Shown here one piece after another: positions 1 through 5,620 of a stretch of DNA of 12,514 nucleotides (within the stretch, counting starts at the first letter, position 1; each line of letters starts with the position of its first letter). The notes under the pieces were generated by a model. It saw only the letters and a program-made list of their open reading frames with translations, was not told the origin of the DNA and searched no databases. The stretch spans positions 1 to 12,514 of the forward strand of contig CAMORJ010000044.1 in NCBI GenBank assembly GCA_946623775.1, given 5' to 3'. The position numbers and the translations under genes were made by a program. This DNA comes from an uncultured Bacillota bacterium. Lineage in GTDB: Bacteria > Bacillota_I > Bacilli_A > RFN20 > CAG-826.

Positions 1-59
1 CCTAGAGCCACCATGGAGCCTAAAAGCAACGCCGAGACCTTGGTTAATAATTTACCCAT
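1..59 (-). CDS. N-terminus of a probable exported protein (partial, runs off left edge)
   Basis: Reading leftwards on the minus strand, an ATG at 57-59 opens a frame encoding MGKLLTKVSALLLGSMVAL before the window ends. The pattern of two Lys residues, then a hydrophobic stretch rich in Leu, Ala and Val, is that of a Sec signal peptide. Neither a signal-peptidase site nor a lipobox Cys is reached, so a secreted protein and a lipoprotein cannot be told apart. An AAAGGA Shine-Dalgarno-like site lies about 11 nt upstream of the ATG and supports this start. The gene is too short here to name; a substrate-binding lipoprotein is one possibility among many. Confidence 0.6.
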   Translation of the reverse strand, partial: MGKLLTKVSALLLGSMVAL

Positions 60-435
60 ATCGGTTCATTCCTTTCCGATTCGACCTAAAGAATCCTAAG
101 GTTACATAATTCTACACTTTATCGAAGATAAAATAAGTCTCAAACCGAATCTTTAAGAATTTTTATACATAGGCCTCGGCGAAGACTAAATTGAAGAATC
201 GTTCTCACCGCAGGAGCGAATCGCAAGATGGGGTTATAGCGGCAAATAAGCTTTGGAGAAGAAACGCGGTAGCGCCCGTGCCTCCATCGTTCTTTGAAAC
301 CCGCAAAGCAGGCCCCAGAAAAAAATGTCGGATTTTCGTAGGCTGAATGTAAGCCAAGCTTTGTGCAAAATATCTCATTTCTTTCGATTCCATCGAAATA
401 ATCTAAAAAGAACGAAGCGTGATGCGGGTTGTGAA
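60..435. other. Intergenic stretch with no convincing gene
   Basis: These 376 bases separate the end of the HSL-type hydrolase from the start of the left-edge exported protein, both on the minus strand. A 62-codon minus-strand frame exists (205-393), but it has no ribosome site or recognisable domain. Two small inverted repeats are visible: TTTATC-GAA-GATAAA at 118-132, about 60 bp before the left-edge gene, and TTTCGAT-TCC-ATCGAAA at 382-398, just past the hydrolase stop. The second could be a weak transcription end but has no T-tract. The stretch probably holds the leader and promoter of the left-edge gene; no clear -35/-10 pair at normal spacing was found. Confidence 0.5.
118..132. repeat. 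Short inverted repeat (possible operator)
   Basis: TTTATC-GAA-GATAAA is a perfect 6-bp inverted repeat with a 3-nt centre, lying roughly 60 bp upstream of the ATG of the left-edge exported protein. It could be a regulator site or a leader hairpin. The arms are short and AT-rich, so chance is quite possible. Confidence 0.25.
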
Positions 436-1515
436 CTATTTCTCTACCATGAACCTAGCAGATTCCAAAATCGCGTCTTCCGCCTGGGGAAAATAGCCAA
501 ATTTATCCAAGAACGCATGATGGACGCCGCTGTAGCGGATGCATCTGCAATCCACGCCTGACTTATTGAGTTTGGCGGCGAAATACTCGCCCTGGATCCT
601 GAGCCCATCGTATTCAGAGGTGAACAATAGGGTCCTTGGGAAGCATTTCGGGTCGGCGAATAATGGGGACACCCTCACATCGGTGAGAGGCTCTCCATGG
701 CGGAGGTAGACAGAGGAAATAAGCCTCGGGAGCGGGCCGATATTGCCATCGCTCCTGCCCAAGACGAGCCTCGGGACGATGTAGGGCTTATAGGCTGGGT
801 CCATCTCGTAATCGGACTCCTTCCATTCGAATGGCAGCACATCGAAAGCGAGGGCGGTCGCGGGATAAAACAAAATCAGACCAGCGACTTTGATCGCGTC
901 TTCCTGCGTGCAATAGCCCAAAACGATATTCCCGCCTGCGGAATCGCCGCTCAAATAGATCTGCCCTGCGTCGATTCCCAGTTCTTCCGCGTGCTCTTTC
1001 ACGTATTTTAAAGCGACGCCCAATTGCTCCAAAGCAATGGGGAAAGGGAATTCCGGAGCAAGGGAATAATCGACGTTGAAGACCACGCAGTCCCCTTTCT
1101 CGGCCAAATACTTCAATGGGTTCTCTTCGCCATACACCGAGCCCGCGAAATAGCTTCCGCCATGCATATAGATGACTGCTTTGCGGTCTTTTTTGCCAAA
1201 TGGCTTTCTGGGGGCGTAGGACCAAAGCGAAAATCCGATGCCGTTCCATTCTAGCGGCGTGACTTTGGTGATGATCTCAACGGTATTCAGATTGATGTTC
1301 GGGAACCCCGTCTCCTGACGGAGGTTCTCGATGCTCGGGTTGAGCGCGGTCCTCGCCGCCAAGGTTTTCTTGGCCAGTTCGAATTCGCGGGGATCCAGTA
1401 CGCCTTTATCCTGCAAATCGGGTATGGGCTTGACGACCACATCCGACCCGAAGACGGATATCGCATCTCCTTCGCGGAGCTTTTCCAATAAGCCGTCTTC
1501 GTAGAAGGCCCTCAT
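436..1515 (-). CDS. Alpha/beta hydrolase, HSL (GDXG) esterase/lipase family
   Basis: This 359-residue protein is a probable cytoplasmic carboxylesterase of the hormone-sensitive-lipase family. It has the oxyanion-hole motif HGGS (118-121), the nucleophile motif GDSAGG (190-195, Ser192), a candidate catalytic Asp303 in EYDGLR and His333 in GVHHAF, so the Ser-Asp-His triad is complete. The first 85 or so residues form a cap-like extension. No signal peptide is seen. Its ATG overlaps the TGA of the upstream degV gene (ATGA, 1512-1515), and an AAGGAG site lies about 11 nt before the start, so the two are probably co-translated. The pairing with a fatty-acid-binding protein suggests an acyl-ester substrate, which is inference; family members take many small esters. 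A metabolite deacetylase is an alternative. Confidence 0.88.
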   Translation of the reverse strand: MRAFYEDGLLEKLREGDAISVFGSDVVVKPIPDLQDKGVLDPREFELAKKTLAARTALNPSIENLRQETGFPNINLNTVEIITKVTPLEWNGIGFSLWSYAPRKPFGKKDRKAVIYMHGGSYFAGSVYGEENPLKYLAEKGDCVVFNVDYSLAPEFPFPIALEQLGVALKYVKEHAEELGIDAGQIYLSGDSAGGNIVLGYCTQEDAIKVAGLILFYPATALAFDVLPFEWKESDYEMDPAYKPYIVPRLVLGRSDGNIGPLPRLISSVYLRHGEPLTDVRVSPLFADPKCFPRTLLFTSEYDGLRIQGEYFAAKLNKSGVDCRCIRYSGVHHAFLDKFGYFPQAEDAILESARFMVEK

Positions 1516-2450
1516 TTTTCCATGATCTCCTTCATGATGGCCTCTTCCTCAACGCAGTTCTCGGACACCTCTTTGCCGAAATAGAAGGCGGCATAAAGGC
1601 CCGGGCCGACATTGATGGCGATGGACGGACCGCATTCGACGAGGATGATTTCCTTCGGATGGATCTGCTCTTGGATGGCCTGCATGAGCAGCTCGGCGTT
1701 TTTGGCCCTGTTGGTGTGGGCGATGAAGATGATCTGCTCTTCGGGATTGATGATGGTGCGTTTGATGTATTCGACGGAGGCATAGATCGCTTTCTTCAAG
1801 CCGATCGCCTTCGCGAAGACTTTGGTTTTCCCTTCCCTATCGAAGTCGCCGATCGGCTTGACGCCGACGAGGGTGCCCATGAGGGCTGCGCTTTTGGCGA
1901 CGCGGCCTTTCCTGGCGAGGAAGAACAAATCGTCCATCGGGCCGGCTTCGTGAAGGGTGTTCTTCACTTCGTCGATATATGCGGCAACTTCTTCGATGCT
2001 TTTGCCTTCAGCGCGCTTCTCCGACGCTTTGATGGCGAGGAGGGCGATGGCCAAGGAGTAACGTTGGGTATCGACCACCGCAAAAGTTCGGTCAGGGTAT
2101 TCTTCCAAAAGGTCTTTCTTCGCCATCAAAGCGAAATCGCGGGTTCCGCTTAAGGCAGAGGAGAGGCAAAGGAACATGACATCCATGCCTTTGTCGAAAT
2201 ACTTTCGGACCGCAATTTTCAATTCTTCCGCATTGCAGGGGGAAGTCGAGAATTCGAGCTTCTTGTCCGAAAGCTGGCGATAGAATTCGTCGGGGTCGGG
2301 GAAAAGCAGCCAGTCGTTGTCGGACAGCACGTCCTCCCCATTGGGAAGCCCGATATGGGCGCGCAAGACCTCATCGATCCCAAAACGTTTTTGCAACGCG
2401 CTTGAAACCTCAGCGGTGGTATCTACCATGATGGCGAATGAATGGTTCAT
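1512..2450 (-). CDS. DegV family protein (FakB-like fatty-acid-binding protein)
   Basis: This 312-residue protein has the usual DegV length and layout. It carries FSTSPCNAEEL (67-77, the TSxPS-type ligand loop), LSSALSGT (96-103), VVDT (125-128), FFLARKGRV (176-184) and VGPG (281-284). DegV proteins hold a fatty acid in a buried tunnel; FakB members present it to the kinase FakA, which makes acyl-phosphate for PlsX. The position usually filled by His just before the VGPG motif appears to be Asn280, and the common KGGR is KGR, so ligand head-group contacts may differ. The start is supported by GAGAGGA (2456-2462) spaced 5 nt from the ATG. It is the first gene of a two-gene operon with an HSL-type hydrolase. 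A FakA relative and PlsX lie 3-5 kb away in the window, which supports a fatty-acid role. Which acyl chain it binds cannot be read from sequence. Confidence 0.92.
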   Translation of the reverse strand: MNHSFAIMVDTTAEVSSALQKRFGIDEVLRAHIGLPNGEDVLSDNDWLLFPDPDEFYRQLSDKKLEFSTSPCNAEELKIAVRKYFDKGMDVMFLCLSSALSGTRDFALMAKKDLLEEYPDRTFAVVDTQRYSLAIALLAIKASEKRAEGKSIEEVAAYIDEVKNTLHEAGPMDDLFFLARKGRVAKSAALMGTLVGVKPIGDFDREGKTKVFAKAIGLKKAIYASVEYIKRTIINPEEQIIFIAHTNRAKNAELLMQAIQEQIHPKEIILVECGPSIAINVGPGLYAAFYFGKEVSENCVEEEAIMKEIMEK

Positions 2451-2505
2451 AAATGTCCTCTCAAGATGTGATTTGAAACCTTAAACATTTATTTTAGGCT
2501 GCATT

Positions 2506-2514
2506 AGTGTAACA
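2506..2514 (-). promoter_or_regulatory. Candidate extended -10 promoter for degV
   Basis: On the minus strand this reads TGTTACACT: a TGn extension followed by TACACT (4 of 6 matches to the -10 consensus). Transcription would start near 2499 and leave a leader of about 49 nt containing the GAGAGGA ribosome site. No good -35 is present at 17 nt, which is tolerable with an extended -10. The overlapping GTGT-A-ACAC (2507-2515) is a short inverted repeat across the same bases. Confidence 0.4.
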
Positions 2515-2530
2515 CAAATCGAAAGAAGCA

Positions 2531-2546
2531 ATGACTTAATAGTCAT
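2531..2546. promoter_or_regulatory. Palindrome in the divergent spacer (candidate operator)
   Basis: ATGACT-TAAT-AGTCAT has perfect 6-bp arms around a 4-nt centre. It sits between the divergent degV and alpha/beta hydrolase genes, about 10 bp upstream of the likely -10 of the rightward gene and upstream of the likely degV promoter. This is a typical place for a dimeric regulator to control both directions. The regulator is unknown, and the site does not resemble the FapR or FabT consensus as I know them. Confidence 0.45.
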
Positions 2547-2553
2547 AGGCAAA

Positions 2554-2562
2554 TGTGATAAA
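2554..2562 (+). promoter_or_regulatory. Candidate extended -10 promoter for the membrane-anchored hydrolase
   Basis: TGTGATAAA reads as a TGn extension plus GATAAA (4 of 6 matches to the -10 consensus), ending 11 nt before the ATG at 2574. Transcription would begin only about 4-5 nt before the start codon. This fits the absence of any Shine-Dalgarno sequence upstream of that gene. Confidence 0.35.
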
Positions 2563-2573
2563 CTTGCGGTCAT

Positions 2574-3530
2574 ATGGAAACAGTTATCCTCGTCCTCTTC
2601 ATCGTCTGCGCCTCCATCATCGCGCTGGACCTCCTAGGCAAACTCTTTGCCGGAATCTTCGTTGGAAGGTTCTTATACTTCCACCACCTCGTCAGGAGAA
2701 AGCCCGAAGAATGGGGAAGAAGATGCTCGGATCCCGATGACTATGAGCAGCATCTCATGTGGGATGAAGGGCTTGAATGGGCCAAGGAAAACGAGCAATA
2801 CCGCAAGGAAGTCGATATCCAAAGCGATGGCTTTCATCTATTCGGCGAATATTTCGATTTCGGCTCCAAGAAAGCCGTCATCATCGTTCCGGGAAGAACC
2901 GAGAGCCTTTGCTATTCCTATTACTATGCGCCTAGCTACAAGAAAGCCGGCGTCAACGTCTTGGTCATCGATAAGAGGGCGCATGGCAAATCGGAGGGGA
3001 TGTACGAGGACAATGGCGAGCATTCCTATGTCGATCTATTGGCGTGGAGCAGACTCCTCCATGACGAATATGGCATCGAAGACATCACCTACCATGGCGT
3101 CTGCATCGGCTCATCGCTATGCTGCTTCGCCCTTGCCGCGCCAGAATGCCCCGATTACGTGAAGCGCTTCATCGCCGACGGCATGTACGAAACCTTCTGC
3201 GAGACCTTCAAAAACCACATGAAGAAAGACAGAAGGACCGTCTTCCCCTATTGCTACACCGCGATGCTTTGGGGCAGAAAGTACGCCCATGCGGATTTCA
3301 TCGGCAATGGCCCGAAGAAGCAAATCGCCAAAGTCAAAGTCCCAACCCTCCTCATCTATAGCGACCTCGATATCTTCTCCACCCCAGAGCAAGCGAAGAG
3401 GCTATATGAGAAGTGCCCATCCCAAGATAAGCAGTTGTATTTCTTCCACAAAGGCAGGCATAGCCATGTCAGGTTCCACAACATGGAAGAGTATGATTCT
3501 CTGGTTGGAACATGGGTCAATCAGCACTGA
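2574..3530 (+). CDS. Membrane-anchored alpha/beta hydrolase with a Cys nucleophile position
   Basis: This 318-residue protein begins with one hydrophobic helix (about 3-34) followed by basic residues (HHLVRR), so it is probably anchored with the catalytic domain on the cytoplasmic side, though topology is inferred. The core is a serine-aminopeptidase/BAAT-like alpha/beta hydrolase: VIIVPGRTES (102-111), DKRAHGKS (133-140), the nucleophile elbow GVCIG (175-179), candidate Asp266 in SDLDIF and His296 or His298 in GRHSHV. The elbow is GxCxG rather than GxSxG, putting Cys177 where Ser is expected. Dienelactone hydrolase uses such a Cys, so activity is still possible. The substrate is unknown. The start lacks a Shine-Dalgarno site; a promoter-like TGTGATAAA ends 11 nt upstream. 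It is divergent from degV and ends before a strong terminator shared with the convergent MFS gene. Confidence 0.85.
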   Translation: METVILVLFIVCASIIALDLLGKLFAGIFVGRFLYFHHLVRRKPEEWGRRCSDPDDYEQHLMWDEGLEWAKENEQYRKEVDIQSDGFHLFGEYFDFGSKKAVIIVPGRTESLCYSYYYAPSYKKAGVNVLVIDKRAHGKSEGMYEDNGEHSYVDLLAWSRLLHDEYGIEDITYHGVCIGSSLCCFALAAPECPDYVKRFIADGMYETFCETFKNHMKKDRRTVFPYCYTAMLWGRKYAHADFIGNGPKKQIAKVKVPTLLIYSDLDIFSTPEQAKRLYEKCPSQDKQLYFFHKGRHSHVRFHNMEEYDSLVGTWVNQH

Positions 3531-3571
3531 AAACGAATACACGTCCCCGCTGAATCGAAGAACGCATTATG

Positions 3572-3602
3572 AAATCGAGGAGCAAACCGCTCCTCGATTT
3601 TT
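3572..3602. terminator. Bidirectional intrinsic terminator
   Basis: AAATCGAGGAGC (3572-3583) pairs perfectly with GCTCCTCGATTT (3589-3600) across the 5-nt loop AAACC, giving a 12-bp stem. On the plus strand it is followed by a T run (3598-3602), ending the hydrolase transcript; on the minus strand the stem ends in TTT and lies 3 nt past the MFS stop. It serves both convergent genes. Confidence 0.9.
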
Positions 3603-3603
3603 G

Positions 3604-4998
3604 TCATTTATTTGCTTCCTCGGGAAGGCTTTCGATGTCCGCGCCATGGGTCTCTTTGGTCAGGAACATCATGACGAAGATTGACCCCAGGAAGCATGGG
3701 ATGGCAAGAATCAGCAAGAACAGCCACATGTTGTGTTCGCCGATGAAGCGAAGGCCGATGGAAACGATGACGCCCGAGATCACTTGGCCTAAGCCATAGA
3801 AAAGCGAATGGACGGATAAAACGGATGCGCGAAGATTCGTTGGCGCGGATTCGCCCGCCATCATGATGAACGTATCCCCTGCGCCCCAATACGCGGCGAG
3901 ATACAATCCGATGAAGCATCCGACCAAATACGGATTATCCGTGAGCTTGAACGTCAGCACGAATGACCCAAAGAAAAACGTGCACATGGCAAGCATCAAA
4001 ATAACGGTGATCTTCCTGCCCATTTTGTCCGAAAATAGGCCATATAGGATCGTCAGGATTCCCGCGCCCACGGGAAGGATGAATTGGGCTTGGGTGATGA
4101 AGTCGGTGGGGAAATTCTCGATAGCGAGGATGGCCGCGTGCTTCTCCGTTACCGCCCTAGCCAAGGTATAAAGGGTCGTGGCGACCATGATGAACAAAAG
4201 CTGTCGGTGGGTGAAGGATGCGGCGAGGGCGTGGATGAGTCCGCCTTGCTGCTTGGTGTTGCGCATCCTCTTCTTCCTGTACACTTCCTTTTCCTCTTCC
4301 GAAAGTTCAAGATAGGCGATGCGTTGATTCAAATACGCATCGGTTTCCCTTGCGAAGAACAGGGAGGCGAAGGCGATGACGGCACCGCAGATGGCGATGG
4401 TGAGGAAGACGCTCCGAATATGTTGGGGAGCCTCTTCGACATGGAAGATGGTGCGGAACCAGGGGATAAGGAACAAACCGAATTCGGCCGTGCCTTTGAT
4501 AAGCGAATATATGGTCGCCCTGTAATTCTTGGGCGCCGTCTCAAAGATATAGACGACTTGCTCATCGGGGGTGACGAACCATTTCATCATGACAAAGCCA
4601 AGGGCATATAGGGCAAAGCTGGATGCATGGACCGCCAAAGAGCAAACGGCCATGGCTGCGGCAATTCCGAATGTATTCAAAACCAAAAATGGCTTGCGGC
4701 CGAATCGGTCCGCCAAAGGCTTATAGAAGCAAGACAGAATCATTAACACCAGCGCGACGGTGGATATGATGGAGAAGTTAGATGATCCCACGCTTGTGGC
4801 GTCGCCGGGAAAGAATACCTTGATGAGGAGGTCTTCCAAGGCGGAAGCGCTGTTGGTGGCGACTTCGTCGACGATATAGATGATTGCCAGAATCAAGAAA
4901 AGATAGGCGATGTAAAACTTGCCCTTGGGTTTGGCTTGCTGTTTCTTAAGGCGAGCCAATTCCCGTTGCTGGCGTTCTAGCCGTTTCGCTGCATCCAT
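3604..4998 (-). CDS. Major facilitator superfamily transporter
   Basis: This inner-membrane transporter of 464 residues from the ATG at 4996-4998 has about twelve hydrophobic helices. The MFS loop motif appears in both halves: LADRFGRK in the first half and FSDKMGRK in the second; ESAPTNLRAS resembles the sugar-porter-type motif before helix 11. A charged loop of about 35 residues (LSEEEKEVYRKKRMR) joins the halves. The N-terminus before helix 1 is a basic amphipathic stretch. The substrate cannot be assigned, although sugars or other small metabolites are typical for relatives. Start choice: the frame extends 9 codons to a TTG at 5023-5025, but that has no ribosome site. The ATG is preceded at 7 nt by a perfect TATAAT, which would make the mRNA leaderless and exclude the TTG. 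It faces the hydrolase across a shared terminator. Confidence 0.88.
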   Translation of the reverse strand: MDAAKRLERQQRELARLKKQQAKPKGKFYIAYLFLILAIIYIVDEVATNSASALEDLLIKVFFPGDATSVGSSNFSIISTVALVLMILSCFYKPLADRFGRKPFLVLNTFGIAAAMAVCSLAVHASSFALYALGFVMMKWFVTPDEQVVYIFETAPKNYRATIYSLIKGTAEFGLFLIPWFRTIFHVEEAPQHIRSVFLTIAICGAVIAFASLFFARETDAYLNQRIAYLELSEEEKEVYRKKRMRNTKQQGGLIHALAASFTHRQLLFIMVATTLYTLARAVTEKHAAILAIENFPTDFITQAQFILPVGAGILTILYGLFSDKMGRKITVILMLAMCTFFFGSFVLTFKLTDNPYLVGCFIGLYLAAYWGAGDTFIMMAGESAPTNLRASVLSVHSLFYGLGQVISGVIVSIGLRFIGEHNMWLFLLILAIPCFLGSIFVMMFLTKETHGADIESLPEEANK

Positions 4999-5005
4999 GT
5001 AAGTA

Positions 5006-5011
5006 ATTATA
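5006..5011 (-). promoter_or_regulatory. TATAAT -10 box 7 nt before the MFS start
   Basis: A perfect TATAAT on the minus strand lies 7 nt from the MFS ATG, placing the predicted transcript start at or next to the A of the ATG. The -35 candidate at 17 nt is poor (TTTTCG). The surrounding GTAATTATATAC is nearly symmetric, so it could also offer a -10 towards the rightward gene at 5059. Confidence 0.45.
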
Positions 5012-5058
5012 TACGTGATGGGCAAAGCCGAAAATCGCGAATCGATTTGGCGGAATAG

Positions 5059-5565
5059 ATGGTCACAAGCGGCAAATTGACCGATAATAAACCCGTGAGT
5101 TTTCAGAGTTTCAAAGAAAGAGCGCTTCGGGTCCTGAGGATGGTTCTTCTCGCCTTCCGCTTGCTGACCCTGTGCCTTTATCTTGCCTTCCTGTCGGTCA
5201 TGCTGGCGTATGGGTTTGGCAATTTCATAGCCAACATCATCCTATTATCGCTTTCCATCGCCTATGGCATATTCCTCGTTGCCTCGACCCTGCTCTTCCC
5301 CGCGAAGAAGGCGGACAAAGTCGGAAAACGCGTATACCGTTACTCCAAATTGCTGGTGAACGCCGCGGCGCTAGGCATCAACATCTACGGTTTGGTTGTC
5401 TCTACCGGAACCGCAAGCGTGCTGTCCATCTTCTTGGTCGCATTATCGCTATTCTCCTTCCTGTTCAAGGTTGGATTGGAAGTCCTTGTCATGATCGTCG
5501 AACGCAAAATACGCAGGACGCTAAGATATAGAAGCCGCGAGCCGGCGGATGACGAGAACCGATGA
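5059..5565 (+). CDS. Four-helix membrane protein of unknown function
   Basis: This 168-residue protein has four predicted membrane helices (about 29-51, 55-80, 96-114 and 120-146) joined by short loops. A basic N-terminal segment (FKERALRVLR) precedes helix 1, a Lys-rich loop (PAKKADKVGKRVYRYSK) separates helices 2 and 3, and a strongly basic tail (ERKIRRTLRYRSR) ends in acidic residues. Positive charge in the N-terminus, middle loop and tail puts all three in the cytoplasm. I recognise no family. The start ATG has only a weak purine-rich GGCGGA close upstream. It is divergent from the MFS gene with about 60 bp between starts, and ends 55 bp before the lipid operon in the same direction, so read-through into that operon is possible. 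Its charge pattern and hydrophobicity make it very likely a real gene. Confidence 0.7.
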   Translation: MVTSGKLTDNKPVSFQSFKERALRVLRMVLLAFRLLTLCLYLAFLSVMLAYGFGNFIANIILLSLSIAYGIFLVASTLLFPAKKADKVGKRVYRYSKLLVNAAALGINIYGLVVSTGTASVLSIFLVALSLFSFLFKVGLEVLVMIVERKIRRTLRYRSREPADDENR

Positions 5566-5600
5566 ATTCTTGTCGCTCTAGCGTTAGCGCGCGGGCGTAG

Positions 5601-5606
5601 TATAAT
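5601..5606 (+). promoter_or_regulatory. TATAAT -10 box at the head of the lipid operon
   Basis: A perfect TATAAT ends 14 nt before the ATG at 5621, implying a leader of about 8 nt. No Shine-Dalgarno sequence occurs between them. The -35 position (CTAGCG at 17 nt) is poor, and the spacer is unusually GC-rich (GCGCGCGGGCG), so an activator may be needed. Confidence 0.45.
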
Positions 5607-5620
5607 TTTCGAGTTGACGT

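Noticed and set aside
265..278. Minus-strand CGGGCGCTACCGCG, similar to the T-box antitermination motif AGGGTGGNACCGCG
   Set aside because: Only part of the motif matches. I could find no stem I with its conserved loops upstream and no terminator with a T run downstream, and the next gene starts about 200 nt away and is not an aminoacyl-tRNA synthetase or amino acid gene as far as visible. A covariance-model search would settle it.
205..393. 62-codon minus-strand open frame in the left intergenic stretch
   Set aside because: No ribosome site, no domain, and a mixed composition with no sign of coding bias; best taken as a chance frame.
1659..2153. 164-codon plus-strand frame opposite degV
   Set aside because: It is antisense to a well-supported DegV gene and its composition mirrors that gene; a shadow frame.
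4084..4611. 175-codon plus-strand frame opposite the MFS gene
   Set aside because: It is rich in Gly, Asp and Glu as expected from the complement of a membrane protein gene and has no domain; a shadow frame.
5571..5606. GC-rich stretch with CTAGCGTTAGCGCGCG as a possible terminator after the four-helix membrane protein
   Set aside because: The best pairing is only four base pairs and no T run follows; the adjacent TATAAT makes promoter function more likely.
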